From Acinetobacter pittii (lineage in GTDB: Bacteria > Pseudomonadota > Gammaproteobacteria > Pseudomonadales > Moraxellaceae), in assembly GCF_034064985.1 (NCBI RefSeq), contig NZ_CP139249.1, positions 2,728,001 through 2,792,000 of the forward strand: DNA of 64,000 nt. The letters are read 5' to 3'. Position 1 is the first letter of the stretch. Each line of letters opens with the position of its first letter. A program made the translations under genes and the position numbers. Below the pieces are notes generated by a model. That model had not been told where the DNA came from. It saw only the letters and a program-made list of their open reading frames with translations, and ran no database searches. Positions 39,283-48,865 of this stretch are shown piece by piece.

Positions 39283-41712
39283 ATGTCTGAACTTATTATG
39301 AATGAAAAAACTGACTTAGAGCCTCAGGTTCCAAGTGTATTACCACTTTTAGCGTTGCGTGATGTCGTGGTTTATCCACACATGCAAATTGCGTTATTTG
39401 TGGGTCGTGAAAAATCGATCAATGCAGTTGATGTGGCTCGTAACAGTGACAATTTAGTATTTGTAGTTGCGCAAAAAGATTCGCTTACAGAAGAAATTGA
39501 TCACGATAACCTTTATCAGTACGGAACTGTCGCTAAGATTGTTCAAGTCGTAAATCATGAGAATGATGAAAACTGCATTAAAGTACTTATTGAAGGTTTA
39601 CATCGCTCTAAACTTGAAAAGATTATCGATGAAGATAGTCATTTGACTGCTGAGCACAGCTTAAGTCCAATGACAATTAACGTCGATAAAGCTACTCAAG
39701 AAACTCGTTTGCAAGAGTTACGTACTTTATTTGCTCAATATGCTGAAGCAAAATTACGTAATGCACGTGAACTTGTTGCTGCGGCTAATAAAATTGAAGA
39801 CTTGCTACAACTCATGTTCTTCGTAGCAACACGCGTGCCTCTAAATATTGAAATTAAACAGAAATTTTTAGAGTACGATGAGTTTGAAGCACATTTACAA
39901 GAGCTGATGAGCTACTTGGTAAATCAATCTGCAGAACAGCAAATTGAACAAACTTTGCATGACAGCGTAAAACGTCAAATGGAAAAAAACCAACGTGAAT
40001 ACTTTCTAAATGAAAAAATGAAAGTCATTCAACGTGAACTTTCTGACATGAATGGCGGTGCTGAAGATGACGTTGCTGAAATAGAGAAACGTCTTGCTGA
40101 GGCTGATTTACCTGAACACGTACGTAAAAAAGCTGAAGCTGAGTTCCGTAAGCTTAAAGCAATGCAACCTGCCTCTAGTGAAGCTGCTGTTGTACGTAAC
40201 TATCTAGAAGTAATTTTAGATACGCCGTGGAATAAAGCGAGCAAAGTAAGTATTAACCTTGCGAAAGCACAGGAAATTCTCGATACCGATCACTACGGCT
40301 TAGATGACGTAAAAGATCGTATTGTTGAATACTTAGCTGTTCAGTCACGTGTTAAAAAGCTCAAAGGTCCGATTCTATGTTTAGTAGGCCCTCCTGGTGT
40401 AGGTAAAACTTCACTTGGTGAGTCTGTCGCGAAAGCAACAGGTCGTGAGTTTGTTCGTATGGCACTTGGTGGTGTACGAGACGAGGCTGAAATTCGTGGT
40501 CACCGTCGTACTTATATTGGTGCGATGCCAGGTAAAATCGTGCAATCTTTAACAAAAGTTGGCGTGAAGAACCCATTGTTCTTACTCGACGAAATTGACA
40601 AGATGGCACAAGACTACCGTGGCGATCCTGCTTCTGCATTGCTTGAAGTATTAGATCCATCACAAAACAGCAAGTTCAACGATCACTATTTAGATCTTGA
40701 TCTTGACCTATCTGAAGTGATGTTCATCTGTACTGCAAACAGTATGAATATTCCAGAAGCATTGCTTGACCGTATGGAAGTTATTCGTCTACCGGGTTAT
40801 ACCGAAGATGAAAAAGTTAACATTGCTGAACGTTACCTTGTTCCAAAAGCAATTAAGAACAATGGCCTACGTGCAAAAGAGTTAACAATCCATGAAGAAG
40901 CGATTCGTGACATTGTTCAGCGCTATACACGTGAAGCTGGTGTACGTAATTTAGAACGTGAAGTTTCTAAAATTGCACGTAAAGTGGTAAAAGAAGCAGT
41001 AAGTAAAAAGTCTAAAAACTTACAACTTGATGTGACTTCTGCCAATCTTCCAGAATACTTAGGTCCACATAAGTTTGATTTTGGTATTGCAGAAGATGAG
41101 GCACAAGTGGGACGCGTAAATGGTCTAGCTTGGACATCTGTAGGTGGTGAGTTACTTACTATTGAAGTTGCAGCGGTTAAAGGTAAAGGTAAATTCATTA
41201 CAACTGGTTCACTCGGCGATGTAATGAAAGAGTCTATTACTACAGCAATGACTTTAGTACGTACCCGTGCCGATGAGCTAGGTATTGAAGCTTCTCGTTT
41301 TGAAGAAACTGATGTACACGTTCACTTACCAGAAGGTGCAACACCAAAAGATGGCCCATCTGCTGGTTTAGCGTTAACAACTGCCCTTGTATCAGCATTT
41401 ACAGGTATTGCGATTCGTCCAGATATTGCAATGACGGGTGAAACAAGCTTAGGTGGTCGTGCAATGCGTATTGGTGGCTTAAAAGAAAAACTTCTTGCAG
41501 CACACCGCGGTGGAATCAAGCTCGTCTTCATTCCTCAAGACAACGTTCGTGACTTGGCAGAAATTCCTGCGAATGTTAAAGAAGGTTTGGAAATCAAAGC
41601 TGTGAAAAGTATTGATGACATCTTACCTTTAGCATTAGTTTCGATGCCAAAGCCTTTGCCTAAAACACCGATTGTAAAACCGGTGGAAGGTTCAAAAGCA
41701 GCACGCCACTAA
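39283..41712 (+). CDS. lon: ATP-dependent protease Lon
   Basis: Cytoplasmic AAA+ serine protease that degrades misfolded and regulatory proteins. The 809-aa product has the N-terminal Lon substrate domain (PLLALRDVVVYPHM), a coiled-coil region with QREYFLNEKMKVIQREL, the AAA module with Walker A GPPGVGKTSLGE and Walker B FLLDEIDKM, and the proteolytic domain with catalytic Ser in PKDGPSAGLA and Lys in GGLKEKLLAAHRGG. AGGAG lies five bases before the ATG at 39283; the in-frame GTG at 39277 overlaps that ribosome binding site and is rejected. Monocistronic, ended by a UUCG-loop terminator. Confidence 0.97.
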   Translation: MSELIMNEKTDLEPQVPSVLPLLALRDVVVYPHMQIALFVGREKSINAVDVARNSDNLVFVVAQKDSLTEEIDHDNLYQYGTVAKIVQVVNHENDENCIKVLIEGLHRSKLEKIIDEDSHLTAEHSLSPMTINVDKATQETRLQELRTLFAQYAEAKLRNARELVAAANKIEDLLQLMFFVATRVPLNIEIKQKFLEYDEFEAHLQELMSYLVNQSAEQQIEQTLHDSVKRQMEKNQREYFLNEKMKVIQRELSDMNGGAEDDVAEIEKRLAEADLPEHVRKKAEAEFRKLKAMQPASSEAAVVRNYLEVILDTPWNKASKVSINLAKAQEILDTDHYGLDDVKDRIVEYLAVQSRVKKLKGPILCLVGPPGVGKTSLGESVAKATGREFVRMALGGVRDEAEIRGHRRTYIGAMPGKIVQSLTKVGVKNPLFLLDEIDKMAQDYRGDPASALLEVLDPSQNSKFNDHYLDLDLDLSEVMFICTANSMNIPEALLDRMEVIRLPGYTEDEKVNIAERYLVPKAIKNNGLRAKELTIHEEAIRDIVQRYTREAGVRNLEREVSKIARKVVKEAVSKKSKNLQLDVTSANLPEYLGPHKFDFGIAEDEAQVGRVNGLAWTSVGGELLTIEVAAVKGKGKFITTGSLGDVMKESITTAMTLVRTRADELGIEASRFEETDVHVHLPEGATPKDGPSAGLALTTALVSAFTGIAIRPDIAMTGETSLGGRAMRIGGLKEKLLAAHRGGIKLVFIPQDNVRDLAEIPANVKEGLEIKAVKSIDDILPLALVSMPKPLPKTPIVKPVEGSKAARH

Positions 41713-41722
41713 TGAAAAAATA

Positions 41723-41753
41723 AAAAAGAGAGAGCTTCGGCTCTCTTTTTTTT
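41723..41753 (+). terminator. Terminator of lon
   Basis: GAGAGC-TTCG-GCTCTC stem with the stable TTCG tetraloop, preceded by A's and followed by eight T's, ten bases after the lon stop. Confidence 0.95.
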
Positions 41754-41832
41754 GTTACACAATTTGATTGAAAAATATCCAACCATCCTCATAATAGGTA
41801 TTAAGAGTATTTAATTACTTTAAATATTCTTC

Positions 41833-41943
41833 GTTATCTCTTCTTTTATAGATAACCTTGTTTTTATTCTCTATGATCATCTGAACTCCAGACAGATGAT
41901 CATTTGATCGCAGTCCAACACAGTTTTTTGGACTGCGTTTTTT
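41833..41943 (+). ncRNA. Candidate structured small RNA between lon and rlmH
   Basis: Three hairpins in a row: GTTATCT/AGATAAC (41833-41856), a perfect 11-bp ATGATCATCTG/CAGATGATCAT (41873-41903), and a perfect 10-bp CGCAGTCCAA/TTGGACTGCG (41909-41937) followed by six T's, a textbook intrinsic terminator. lon already has its own terminator 80 bp upstream, so this second one needs its own transcript or serves as backup. I do not see a strong promoter. No known family recognised. Confidence 0.4.
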
Positions 41944-42021
41944 ATGCCTGTCTTTTAAGATCATCAGATGCTTTCATTCCTCAGGTATAATGCGCCAGCT
42001 GTTTTTGAATGAATAGATAAT

Positions 42022-42501
42022 ATGAAAATTCGTATTCTGACCATTGGTCAAAAAATGCCTGCTTGGGTTCTCACTGGTTTTGAAGATTATTTCAAACGTA
42101 TCCAACCTTTTGTTCAAACCCAAGTCATTGAACTGCCTATGGCCAAACGTGGTAAAAATGATTCAGAAGCGGATATTTTAAAGTATTGCCAAATTGAAGG
42201 CGAAAGTATTTTAAATACTTTAAAACCGAATGAAACCCTAATTGCTCTTGAAGTTGGTGGTCGGGAACTCAGCACAGAAAAATTAGCTGATACAATGAAG
42301 CAGTGGATGCTCGAAGGTAATGATGTAGCACTTGCTATTGGTGGTCCAGATGGTTTGTCAGATCAGGTACGTAAAGCTGCCGCTTGGCATTGGTCACTTT
42401 CAAAACTCACGATGCCTCACCCTTTGGTACGTGTTTTATTAATCGAGCAACTATATCGGGCGATGAGTATTAATCACAATCATCCCTATCACCGTGCATA
42501 A
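42022..42501 (+). CDS. rlmH: 23S rRNA (pseudouridine1915-N3)-methyltransferase RlmH
   Basis: Methylates pseudouridine 1915 in helix 69 of 23S rRNA on assembled ribosomes. The 159-aa SPOUT protein has the SAM-binding loop ALEVGGRELSTEKLA and AIGGPDGLSDQVR and the trefoil-knot terminus LIEQLYRAMSINHNHPYHRA, nearly identical in pattern to E. coli RlmH (155 aa). Confidence 0.96.
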   Translation: MKIRILTIGQKMPAWVLTGFEDYFKRIQPFVQTQVIELPMAKRGKNDSEADILKYCQIEGESILNTLKPNETLIALEVGGRELSTEKLADTMKQWMLEGNDVALAIGGPDGLSDQVRKAAAWHWSLSKLTMPHPLVRVLLIEQLYRAMSINHNHPYHRA

Positions 42502-42613
42502 ATGGAACAAACGTTTCATTTTAAGAACAATCCGTTGAAATCTGGATACTTTTAACATGTCCTGATTTTGGCATAATAACTATTATTCTGCTTTTCAAAT
42601 CAGGTGTAATGAA

Positions 42614-43390
42614 ATGGAACTACAAACGCTTCCCGGACTGTTTATTTCCCATGGCTCGCCCATGCTTGCGCTTGATCCGGAACAAGTGGGACCTGCTCTA
42701 CATCGTTTAGGTACAAATCTTCCTATACCTAAGGCAATCATTGTGATGTCTGCGCACTGGGAAAGTAAAGCACTTGAAGTAAGCATTTCGACTCGTCCTG
42801 AAACGTGGCATGACTTCCGTGGTTTTCCTAAAGAGTTATATGAAATTCGCTACAGTGCGCCTGGCGAACCAGCATTAGCAGAAGAAATTTTAAAATTATT
42901 GGCAGATGCTCATTTTGTTGCACATGCCAATAGTACACGTCCTCGTGATCATGGCGTATGGATGCCTTTATTGCATATGTACCCAGATGCAGACATTCCT
43001 GTAGTCGAAATTTCTTTGCCATCAAATTTAAGTGCACAAGAAATTTATCGTATAGGACAAACACTCGCGCCTTTACGTGACAAACAAATTTTACTCATTG
43101 GTTCAGGAAGTATTACTCATAATCTAGCAGAGTTATCTTGGCAAGGAGACAACTCTAAAGTTCCTGAATGGGCTTCAACTTTTAGAAATACTGTCGTTAA
43201 TAAACTTTCCCATCAAGATTATGAGGGCGTTTTGGATTGGCAATCACTGCCTTATGTGAAACGTAATCACCCTAGCCTTGAACATTTTGCCCCTTTGTTT
43301 TTCGCTATGGGTACTGGTAACCGTTTTACGATTGTTCACAGTAGCTTCACAATGGGTTCATTAGGAATGGACATTTATCGTTTTGATTAA
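42614..43390 (+). CDS. ygiD: DODA-type extradiol dioxygenase (YgiD-like)
   Basis: A 258-aa member of the class III extradiol ring-cleavage dioxygenases, group of plant DOPA 4,5-dioxygenase and E. coli YgiD. Metal-site histidines are visible in LFISHGSPMLAL, VMSAHWES, RPRDHGVWMPLLHMYP, and the second-shell GSGSITHNL. E. coli YgiD opens the DOPA ring in vitro; the natural substrate is unknown. AGGTG precedes the ATG. Probably monocistronic with a terminator following. Confidence 0.88.
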   Translation: MELQTLPGLFISHGSPMLALDPEQVGPALHRLGTNLPIPKAIIVMSAHWESKALEVSISTRPETWHDFRGFPKELYEIRYSAPGEPALAEEILKLLADAHFVAHANSTRPRDHGVWMPLLHMYPDADIPVVEISLPSNLSAQEIYRIGQTLAPLRDKQILLIGSGSITHNLAELSWQGDNSKVPEWASTFRNTVVNKLSHQDYEGVLDWQSLPYVKRNHPSLEHFAPLFFAMGTGNRFTIVHSSFTMGSLGMDIYRFD

Positions 43391-43400
43391 TTATTAACAA

Positions 43401-43421
43401 ATACCCCGGTTTGCGGGGTAT
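43401..43421 (+). terminator. Terminator after ygiD
   Basis: ATACCCCG and CGGGGTAT form a GC-rich stem 10 bp after the stop codon, followed by ACCATTATTTTTG. Confidence 0.7.
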
Positions 43422-43558
43422 ACCATTATTTTTGTTGAAATTTCGAATAATTTACAAACTTATACATTTTAAAAACCGAAACAATCAAATGTTTACATTT
43501 TCTTTTTTTAAGAATGTTTTAAGCTTATTACTGTTGTTTTTTTACTTGAAGTTTTTAA

Positions 43559-44668
43559 ATGAAAATTAAATATTTAATTCTTGCGTTATTACCTTTTTCT
43601 TTGATGGCGTGTCAAACAGTTACTAATACTCCTGCTCCAATTGTTTCTGAGCAACAACAAAACCTTGCAACCACTTTAGGTGAATATGCATGGACTTATC
43701 AAAATGTAAAAGCTTCTAAACCACTTATTCTTAACTTTAATGCAGATGGTAAATTAGCAATCAATACAGGTTGTAATGGCCAAGGCGGTACTTGGAAAGT
43801 TGAAGGTAACCAACTTGTTACTTCTAATCTTGTTTCAACGATGATGGCTTGCCAAGATGATTTAATGAAACAAGAACAATTGTCGAATAGCATCTTTAAT
43901 GAAGCAAAATTACCAATTGAAATTAGCAACACTAATGGTCAGGTGATTTTAACGGTGACAGATAAAACTGGTCAAAAACATATTTTCCAAGGTCAAAAAG
44001 CAGTTAATACTCAAGCTTTAACAGACTACTCTTGGTCATATCAGCCTGAAAATACTAAAAAACCAATCGTTCTTAATTTTACAAATGATCGTTTATCTAT
44101 CGCAACAGGTTGTAACCGCCAAGGCACAACTTGGAAAGTTGAAAACAACGCCATCGTAACAGCTGACGTAATGTCGACTATGATGGCGTGTGAACCTGCT
44201 TTAATGAAACAGGAACAATTTTCTAGCAGCCTCTTCCAAAAACGTGCAATTCCATTTGAACTCAATACTACAAATGTTGATCAACCAACATTGACTGTAT
44301 CTGATGCTCAAGGCCAGAAATATACTTTCACTGGTAAAATGACACCTGAAGCGAAATATCAATCTGAAGGAAAAACTGTTTTCCTTGAAGTAGCTCCAGA
44401 AACTAAATCTTGTACTGGTGTTGCGCCACAAACTTGTATGCAAGTTCGTGAAATTAAATATGACGAGAAAGGCGTTAAAACTTACGCTGACAAAAACTGG
44501 TCATTATATTACGGTCAAATCGAAGGTTTTGAACACAAACCAGACCAACGCGTAATTTTACGTGTAAAACGTTTTGAAGTGAAAAACCCGGCTGCAGACC
44601 AATCTAGTCAAGCAGATGTATTAGATATGGTTGTAGAACAAGAGTTAGTTAAAAAACCGAAAAAATAA
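43559..44668 (+). CDS. Lipoprotein with two META domains and a DUF4377 domain
   Basis: A 369-aa envelope lipoprotein: signal peptide with lipobox LMAC (Cys18), then two tandem META/HslJ-type domains (about 35-145 and 150-260). These are clear duplicates: both have the GCN-x-Q-G-x-TWKVE core followed by STMMAC and LMKQEQ. A C-terminal DUF4377-type domain (about 262-360; PETKSCTGVAPQTCMQVRE) follows, with two cysteines. META domains occur in heat- and stress-linked lipoproteins of unclear mechanism. A terminator follows. Start has a poor ribosome binding site, but signal peptide and frame fit. Confidence 0.85.
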   Translation: MKIKYLILALLPFSLMACQTVTNTPAPIVSEQQQNLATTLGEYAWTYQNVKASKPLILNFNADGKLAINTGCNGQGGTWKVEGNQLVTSNLVSTMMACQDDLMKQEQLSNSIFNEAKLPIEISNTNGQVILTVTDKTGQKHIFQGQKAVNTQALTDYSWSYQPENTKKPIVLNFTNDRLSIATGCNRQGTTWKVENNAIVTADVMSTMMACEPALMKQEQFSSSLFQKRAIPFELNTTNVDQPTLTVSDAQGQKYTFTGKMTPEAKYQSEGKTVFLEVAPETKSCTGVAPQTCMQVREIKYDEKGVKTYADKNWSLYYGQIEGFEHKPDQRVILRVKRFEVKNPAADQSSQADVLDMVVEQELVKKPKK

Positions 44669-44680
44669 GTTTTTAGACTA

Positions 44681-44712
44681 AAAAAATCCGATGCTTATGC
44701 ATCGGATTTTTT
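44681..44712. terminator. Bidirectional terminator META lipoprotein / gdhA
   Basis: AAAAAATCCGATGC and GCATCGGATTTTTT pair around TTAT between convergent genes. Confidence 0.92.
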
Positions 44713-44721
44713 ATTTCTATC

Positions 44722-46065
44722 TTAGAAAATACCTTGAGCAAGCATTGCATCAGCAACTTTTACAAAACCTGCAATATTGGCACCGTCTACGTAGTTCACA
44801 GTGCCGTCTTCTTTAGTACCATATCTTACACAGTTGGCATGAATGTCTTTCATGATTGCATGTAAGCGTTCATCGACCTCAGCATGGGTCCAGCCTAAAC
44901 GAATTGCATTTTGAGACATTTCTAAACCAGAAGTTGCCACCCCACCCGCATTAGATGCTTTACCTGGCGCATACAAAATTTTAGCTTCGATAAAGTGTTC
45001 AACTGCTTCAAGTGTAGATGGCATATTAGCGCCTTCAGCTACACAAATGACACCGTTAGAAATAAGTATTTTCGCGTCCTCACCTGTTAATTCATTTTGC
45101 GTAGCACATGGTAAAGCAATATCGACAGGAATATGCCAAGGCGTTTTTCCTTCAAAATATTCAAAACCATGTTTAGAAGCAAACTCGGAAATACGACCAC
45201 GTTTAACGTTTTTCAGTTCCATTACTTCAGCAAGCAAATCATCTGTAAAACCATTTTTTAAATAAACTGTACCGTTTGAGTCCGACAAGGTAACAACTTT
45301 TGCTCCTAAGAACATCGCCTTTTCTGCCGCATATTGTGCGACGTTACCAGAGCCTGAAACAGAAACAGTTTTACCAGCAAAAGATTGTCCACGGGCTTTT
45401 AGCATTTCTTCTGCAAAATAAACCGTACCATAACCAGTTGCTTCAGGACGCATTAAGCTACCACCGAATGAAATTCCTTTACCGGTAAAGACACAAGCGG
45501 TGTCGTTACTCAGCTTTTTCATCATGCCTGCCATATAACCAACTTCACGTGCCCCCACGCCAATATCCCCAGCTGGAATATCCGTATTGGGTCCTAAATG
45601 GCGATAAAGCTCAATGATTAATGCCTGGCAGAAGCGCATAATTTCAGCATCAGATTTACCTTTAGGATCAAAATCTGAACCACCTTTCCCCCCACCCATT
45701 GGTAAAGTAGTAAGTGAGTTTTTAAAAGTCTGCTCAAAACCTAAAAATTTTAAAATTGATAGATTGACCGATGGATGGAAACGCATTCCACCTTTGAATG
45801 GACCAATTGCTGAATTGTATTGAACGCGAAAAGCACGGTTAACTTGAGTCTGGCCTTGATCATCCATCCATGAAACACGGAATTGAATCACACGCTCAGG
45901 TTCAACCAAACGTTCTAGCAATCCCTGCTCTGCATATTCCGGATTTTTTTCAATAAATGGCCACAAACTCGTCATAACTTCTTCGACAGCTTGTAAGAAC
46001 TCAGGTTGATGCGGATCACGCGCTTGCACGTAATTCAGGAATTCATTCAGGTTGTTGTATTTCAA
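44722..46065 (-). CDS. gdhA: NADP-specific glutamate dehydrogenase
   Basis: Assimilates ammonium by reductive amination of 2-oxoglutarate. The product starting at a TTG at 46065 (KYNNLNEFLNYV after the initiator) is 447 aa, exactly the E. coli length. GAGGA lies seven bases before this TTG. The open frame extends 20 codons further to 46125 but aligns with nothing there. Key blocks: KGGMRFHPSVNLSILKFLG, catalytic lysine in PMGGGKGGSDFDPKG, PAGDIGVG, and the cofactor loop SVSGSGNVAQYA. Monocistronic. Urease in the same window supplies ammonium, but no shared regulation is visible. Confidence 0.95.
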   Translation of the reverse strand: MKYNNLNEFLNYVQARDPHQPEFLQAVEEVMTSLWPFIEKNPEYAEQGLLERLVEPERVIQFRVSWMDDQGQTQVNRAFRVQYNSAIGPFKGGMRFHPSVNLSILKFLGFEQTFKNSLTTLPMGGGKGGSDFDPKGKSDAEIMRFCQALIIELYRHLGPNTDIPAGDIGVGAREVGYMAGMMKKLSNDTACVFTGKGISFGGSLMRPEATGYGTVYFAEEMLKARGQSFAGKTVSVSGSGNVAQYAAEKAMFLGAKVVTLSDSNGTVYLKNGFTDDLLAEVMELKNVKRGRISEFASKHGFEYFEGKTPWHIPVDIALPCATQNELTGEDAKILISNGVICVAEGANMPSTLEAVEHFIEAKILYAPGKASNAGGVATSGLEMSQNAIRLGWTHAEVDERLHAIMKDIHANCVRYGTKEDGTVNYVDGANIAGFVKVADAMLAQGIF

Positions 46066-46397
46066 TGCACGGTCCTCAGCATAGTAATGAATTAAATTGG
46101 TGCAATACATTTTTAAATGCATCATTTAGCAGCAAAATATTAAATCCCTTTCCATCAATTTTAACAATACTTATTTTAAATTATTTTATTTACCTTAATT
46201 ATCAAAAAGTTATTTTTAGAAAAACTACTTAAAAATAAGAAATATTAATTTATCTTTTCATTTTTATTGATCTATTATTGTGCAATATTGGCTACATTTT
46301 AGGTCAATCAAAAAGCCAATAAATTCGTTAAAATCCATTGACCTTACTTAGGTTTTTCTTCATTATCGCATCGTTTTAACCAAGCTATTTGTCCCCT
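46066..46397. other. Intergenic region gdhA-rnfB (divergent)
   Basis: About 330 bp of very AT-rich DNA between two divergent genes; promoters for both must lie here. I see no convincing hairpin, small open frame or known operator. Confidence 0.5.
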
Positions 46398-47189
46398 ATG
46401 AATTCATCTATTTCTCTCATACGCGAGATTGATGCGTTATTACCACAGACTCAGTGTGGTTTATGTGGACATCGTGATGGATGTCTACCCTACGCAAAGT
46501 CGATTGCTGAAGGTGAAGAAGCAAATAAATGTGTTCCAGGTGGTCAGCCTGTAGCCGATGCACTTGCAAATCTATTAAATCGTCCTGTATTAACCGCTGA
46601 AACTAGCGTATGGCCTGTACAGGCCGATGGGCGTCCTCAGCGAATGAAAGCGATTATTCGGGAAGATGAATGTATTGGTTGCACCAAATGTATTAGTGCT
46701 TGCCCTGTAGATGCTATTATTGGAAGTGGTAAGCTCATGCACACCATCTTGACTGACTTATGTACGGGTTGTGAGCTATGTATTCCACCTTGTCCGGTAG
46801 ATTGCATTGATTTGGTCGAAGACACGCAAGCATTACCAAATGAGCAACAGCGTATTGCTGAACAAAATGATTTAAGACAACGTTATTACGCTCACATTCA
46901 GCGCGAAGAAAAGCGTCGTACTCACCGTAAAGGGCCTGTAGTACGCGCTGAAATTGATACCCAACTGTTTGCCCAGTTCTCTCAGGCACTTGATGAAGTA
47001 CCTTCAATTGAACTCATCGAGAAACCCAAAGAGGTTGTGCCAACTGATGCAAAAACTACAATTGAGTTAGCGAAAATTCGTACGCAAATTAAGAAACTGG
47101 AAAAACAGCTCAGTGTTCGTGAAGATGCTAAAAAGCGTCTTCAACTTGAAGAACTGCAACAGCAACTCATGCAAGTACAGGAGGTCTGA
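46398..47189 (+). CDS. RnfB-like iron-sulfur protein, orphan
   Basis: A 263-aa ferredoxin-type protein. It has an RnfB/Fe-S cluster motif at residues 20-45 ([14 protein letters not shown]...C) and two 4Fe-4S ferredoxin motifs ([12 protein letters not shown] at 92-103, [12 protein letters not shown] at 122-133). A charged, coiled-coil C-terminus follows (about 150-263) that is not part of classical RnfB. The N-terminal membrane helix of true RnfB is missing, and no rnfA/C/D/G/E genes are nearby, so it cannot act in an Rnf/Rsx complex encoded here. In E. coli nth is the last gene of the rsx operon; here nth starts at the base after this gene's stop. ATG at 46398 chosen over TTG at 46389. Confidence 0.85.
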   Translation: MNSSISLIREIDALLPQTQCGLCGHRDGCLPYAKSIAEGEEANKCVPGGQPVADALANLLNRPVLTAETSVWPVQADGRPQRMKAIIREDECIGCTKCISACPVDAIIGSGKLMHTILTDLCTGCELCIPPCPVDCIDLVEDTQALPNEQQRIAEQNDLRQRYYAHIQREEKRRTHRKGPVVRAEIDTQLFAQFSQALDEVPSIELIEKPKEVVPTDAKTTIELAKIRTQIKKLEKQLSVREDAKKRLQLEELQQQLMQVQEV

Positions 47190-47879
47190 ATGGCTGTCAA
47201 GAATATGACGAAAAAGCAGATTCAAATTTTCTTTGAACGTCTTCGCGAACAACGACCATCACCTCAAACCGAGTTAAAATATTCATCTCCATTTGAGCTA
47301 CTTATTGCAGTTATGTTGTCAGCTCAAGCGACCGACGTAAGTGTTAATAAAGCAACTGATAAGCTCTACCCTGTGGCGAATACAGCCGAAAAAATCTATA
47401 ACTTAGGCGTAGATGGGTTAAAGGAATATATCAAGACAATTGGTCTCTATAACGCAAAAGCCGAAAATGTCATTAAGACCTGCAAGATTTTAATGGAACA
47501 ATTTAACGGCGAAGTTCCAAGCAACAGAAAAGACTTGGAAGCTTTACCGGGTGTCGGACGTAAAACTGCTAATGTTGTTTTAAATACGGCATTCGGACAA
47601 CCAACTATGGCTGTCGATACCCATATTTTCCGAGTGAGTAATCGAACTGGCTTAGCCGTAGGTAAAAATGTTCTTGAGGTTGAGCACCGTTTAGTAAAGG
47701 TCATTCCTAAAGAATTTATTATAGATGCACACCACTGGCTGATATTACATGGTCGTTACTGTTGTATTGCCCGTAAACCTAAATGTGCGGAATGTGTTGT
47801 TGCAGATGTGTGTAACTGGCCTGATCGCTTTGAATTTGGCGCACAAAAGCAAATTGCCATTAAAAGTATTGAAGCTTAA
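47190..47879 (+). CDS. nth: Endonuclease III
   Basis: Bifunctional DNA glycosylase/AP lyase for oxidised pyrimidines. The 229-aa product has the helix-hairpin-helix LPGVGRKTANVV with catalytic Lys125, Asp143 in AVDTHIFRVSNR, and the 4Fe-4S loop Cys192-x6-Cys199-x2-Cys202-x5-Cys208. A perfect AGGAGG precedes the ATG, which abuts the stop of the RnfB-like gene, so the two are co-translated. The C-terminal tail is about 15 residues longer than in E. coli. Confidence 0.96.
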   Translation: MAVKNMTKKQIQIFFERLREQRPSPQTELKYSSPFELLIAVMLSAQATDVSVNKATDKLYPVANTAEKIYNLGVDGLKEYIKTIGLYNAKAENVIKTCKILMEQFNGEVPSNRKDLEALPGVGRKTANVVLNTAFGQPTMAVDTHIFRVSNRTGLAVGKNVLEVEHRLVKVIPKEFIIDAHHWLILHGRYCCIARKPKCAECVVADVCNWPDRFEFGAQKQIAIKSIEA

Positions 47880-47887
47880 AAATATGG

Positions 47888-47910
47888 TTGGGTATAGGGA
47901 TCATACCCAA
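47888..47910 (-). terminator. Terminator after the 45-residue protein gene
   Basis: TTGGGTAT and ATACCCAA pair; on the minus strand the stem is followed by CCATATTTTT. It also lies 9 bp after the nth stop and may act there. Confidence 0.6.
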
Positions 47911-47916
47911 TCAAAC

Positions 47917-48054
47917 TTACTTTAGACGCTTTTTTTCATTACGCTCTTCTTTTGCTTGTTTTTGTACCTGTCTTAGCATTTTATAGCTTTGAAAAGCCAA
48001 AAATATTAATAGTGCTAGACTCAGCAATACCACCAAAATCAATATGATTTTCAT
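47917..48054 (-). CDS. 45-residue single-span membrane protein
   Basis: Begins MKIILILVVLLSLALLIFLA, one strong membrane helix, then a basic cytoplasmic-type tail rich in Lys, Arg, Glu and Gln (QVQKQAKEERNEKKRLK). AGGAGA precedes the ATG with ideal spacing, and a hairpin terminator follows. It lies between nth and adk with its own ribosome binding site. Function unknown; the tail could form a short helix that binds a partner or lipid head groups. Confidence 0.65.
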   Translation of the reverse strand: MKIILILVVLLSLALLIFLAFQSYKMLRQVQKQAKEERNEKKRLK

Positions 48055-48083
48055 ATTGTTCTCCTGCACTGAATGAAAGAAAA

Positions 48084-48104
48084 GAGCCCTCACAAAGAGG
48101 GCTC
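48084..48104 (-). terminator. Terminator of adk
   Basis: GAGCCCTC and GAGGGCTC pair around ACAAA; on the minus strand TTTTCTTTC follows. About 22 bp after the adk stop. Confidence 0.8.
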
Positions 48105-48125
48105 ATTATCACAAACAATATTAAA

Positions 48126-48794
<669 letters not shown>

Positions 48795-48865
48795 TTAAAA
48801 CAATGAATATGAAGTCCGGCAGAAAAAGTCTCGTTAATCTTCAATAGATCCTGCCTGACATCGAA

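Noticed and set aside
46066..46125. 20-codon N-terminal extension of gdhA from an ATG at 46125
   Set aside because: It aligns with no homologue and lacks a ribosome binding site; the internal TTG has both.
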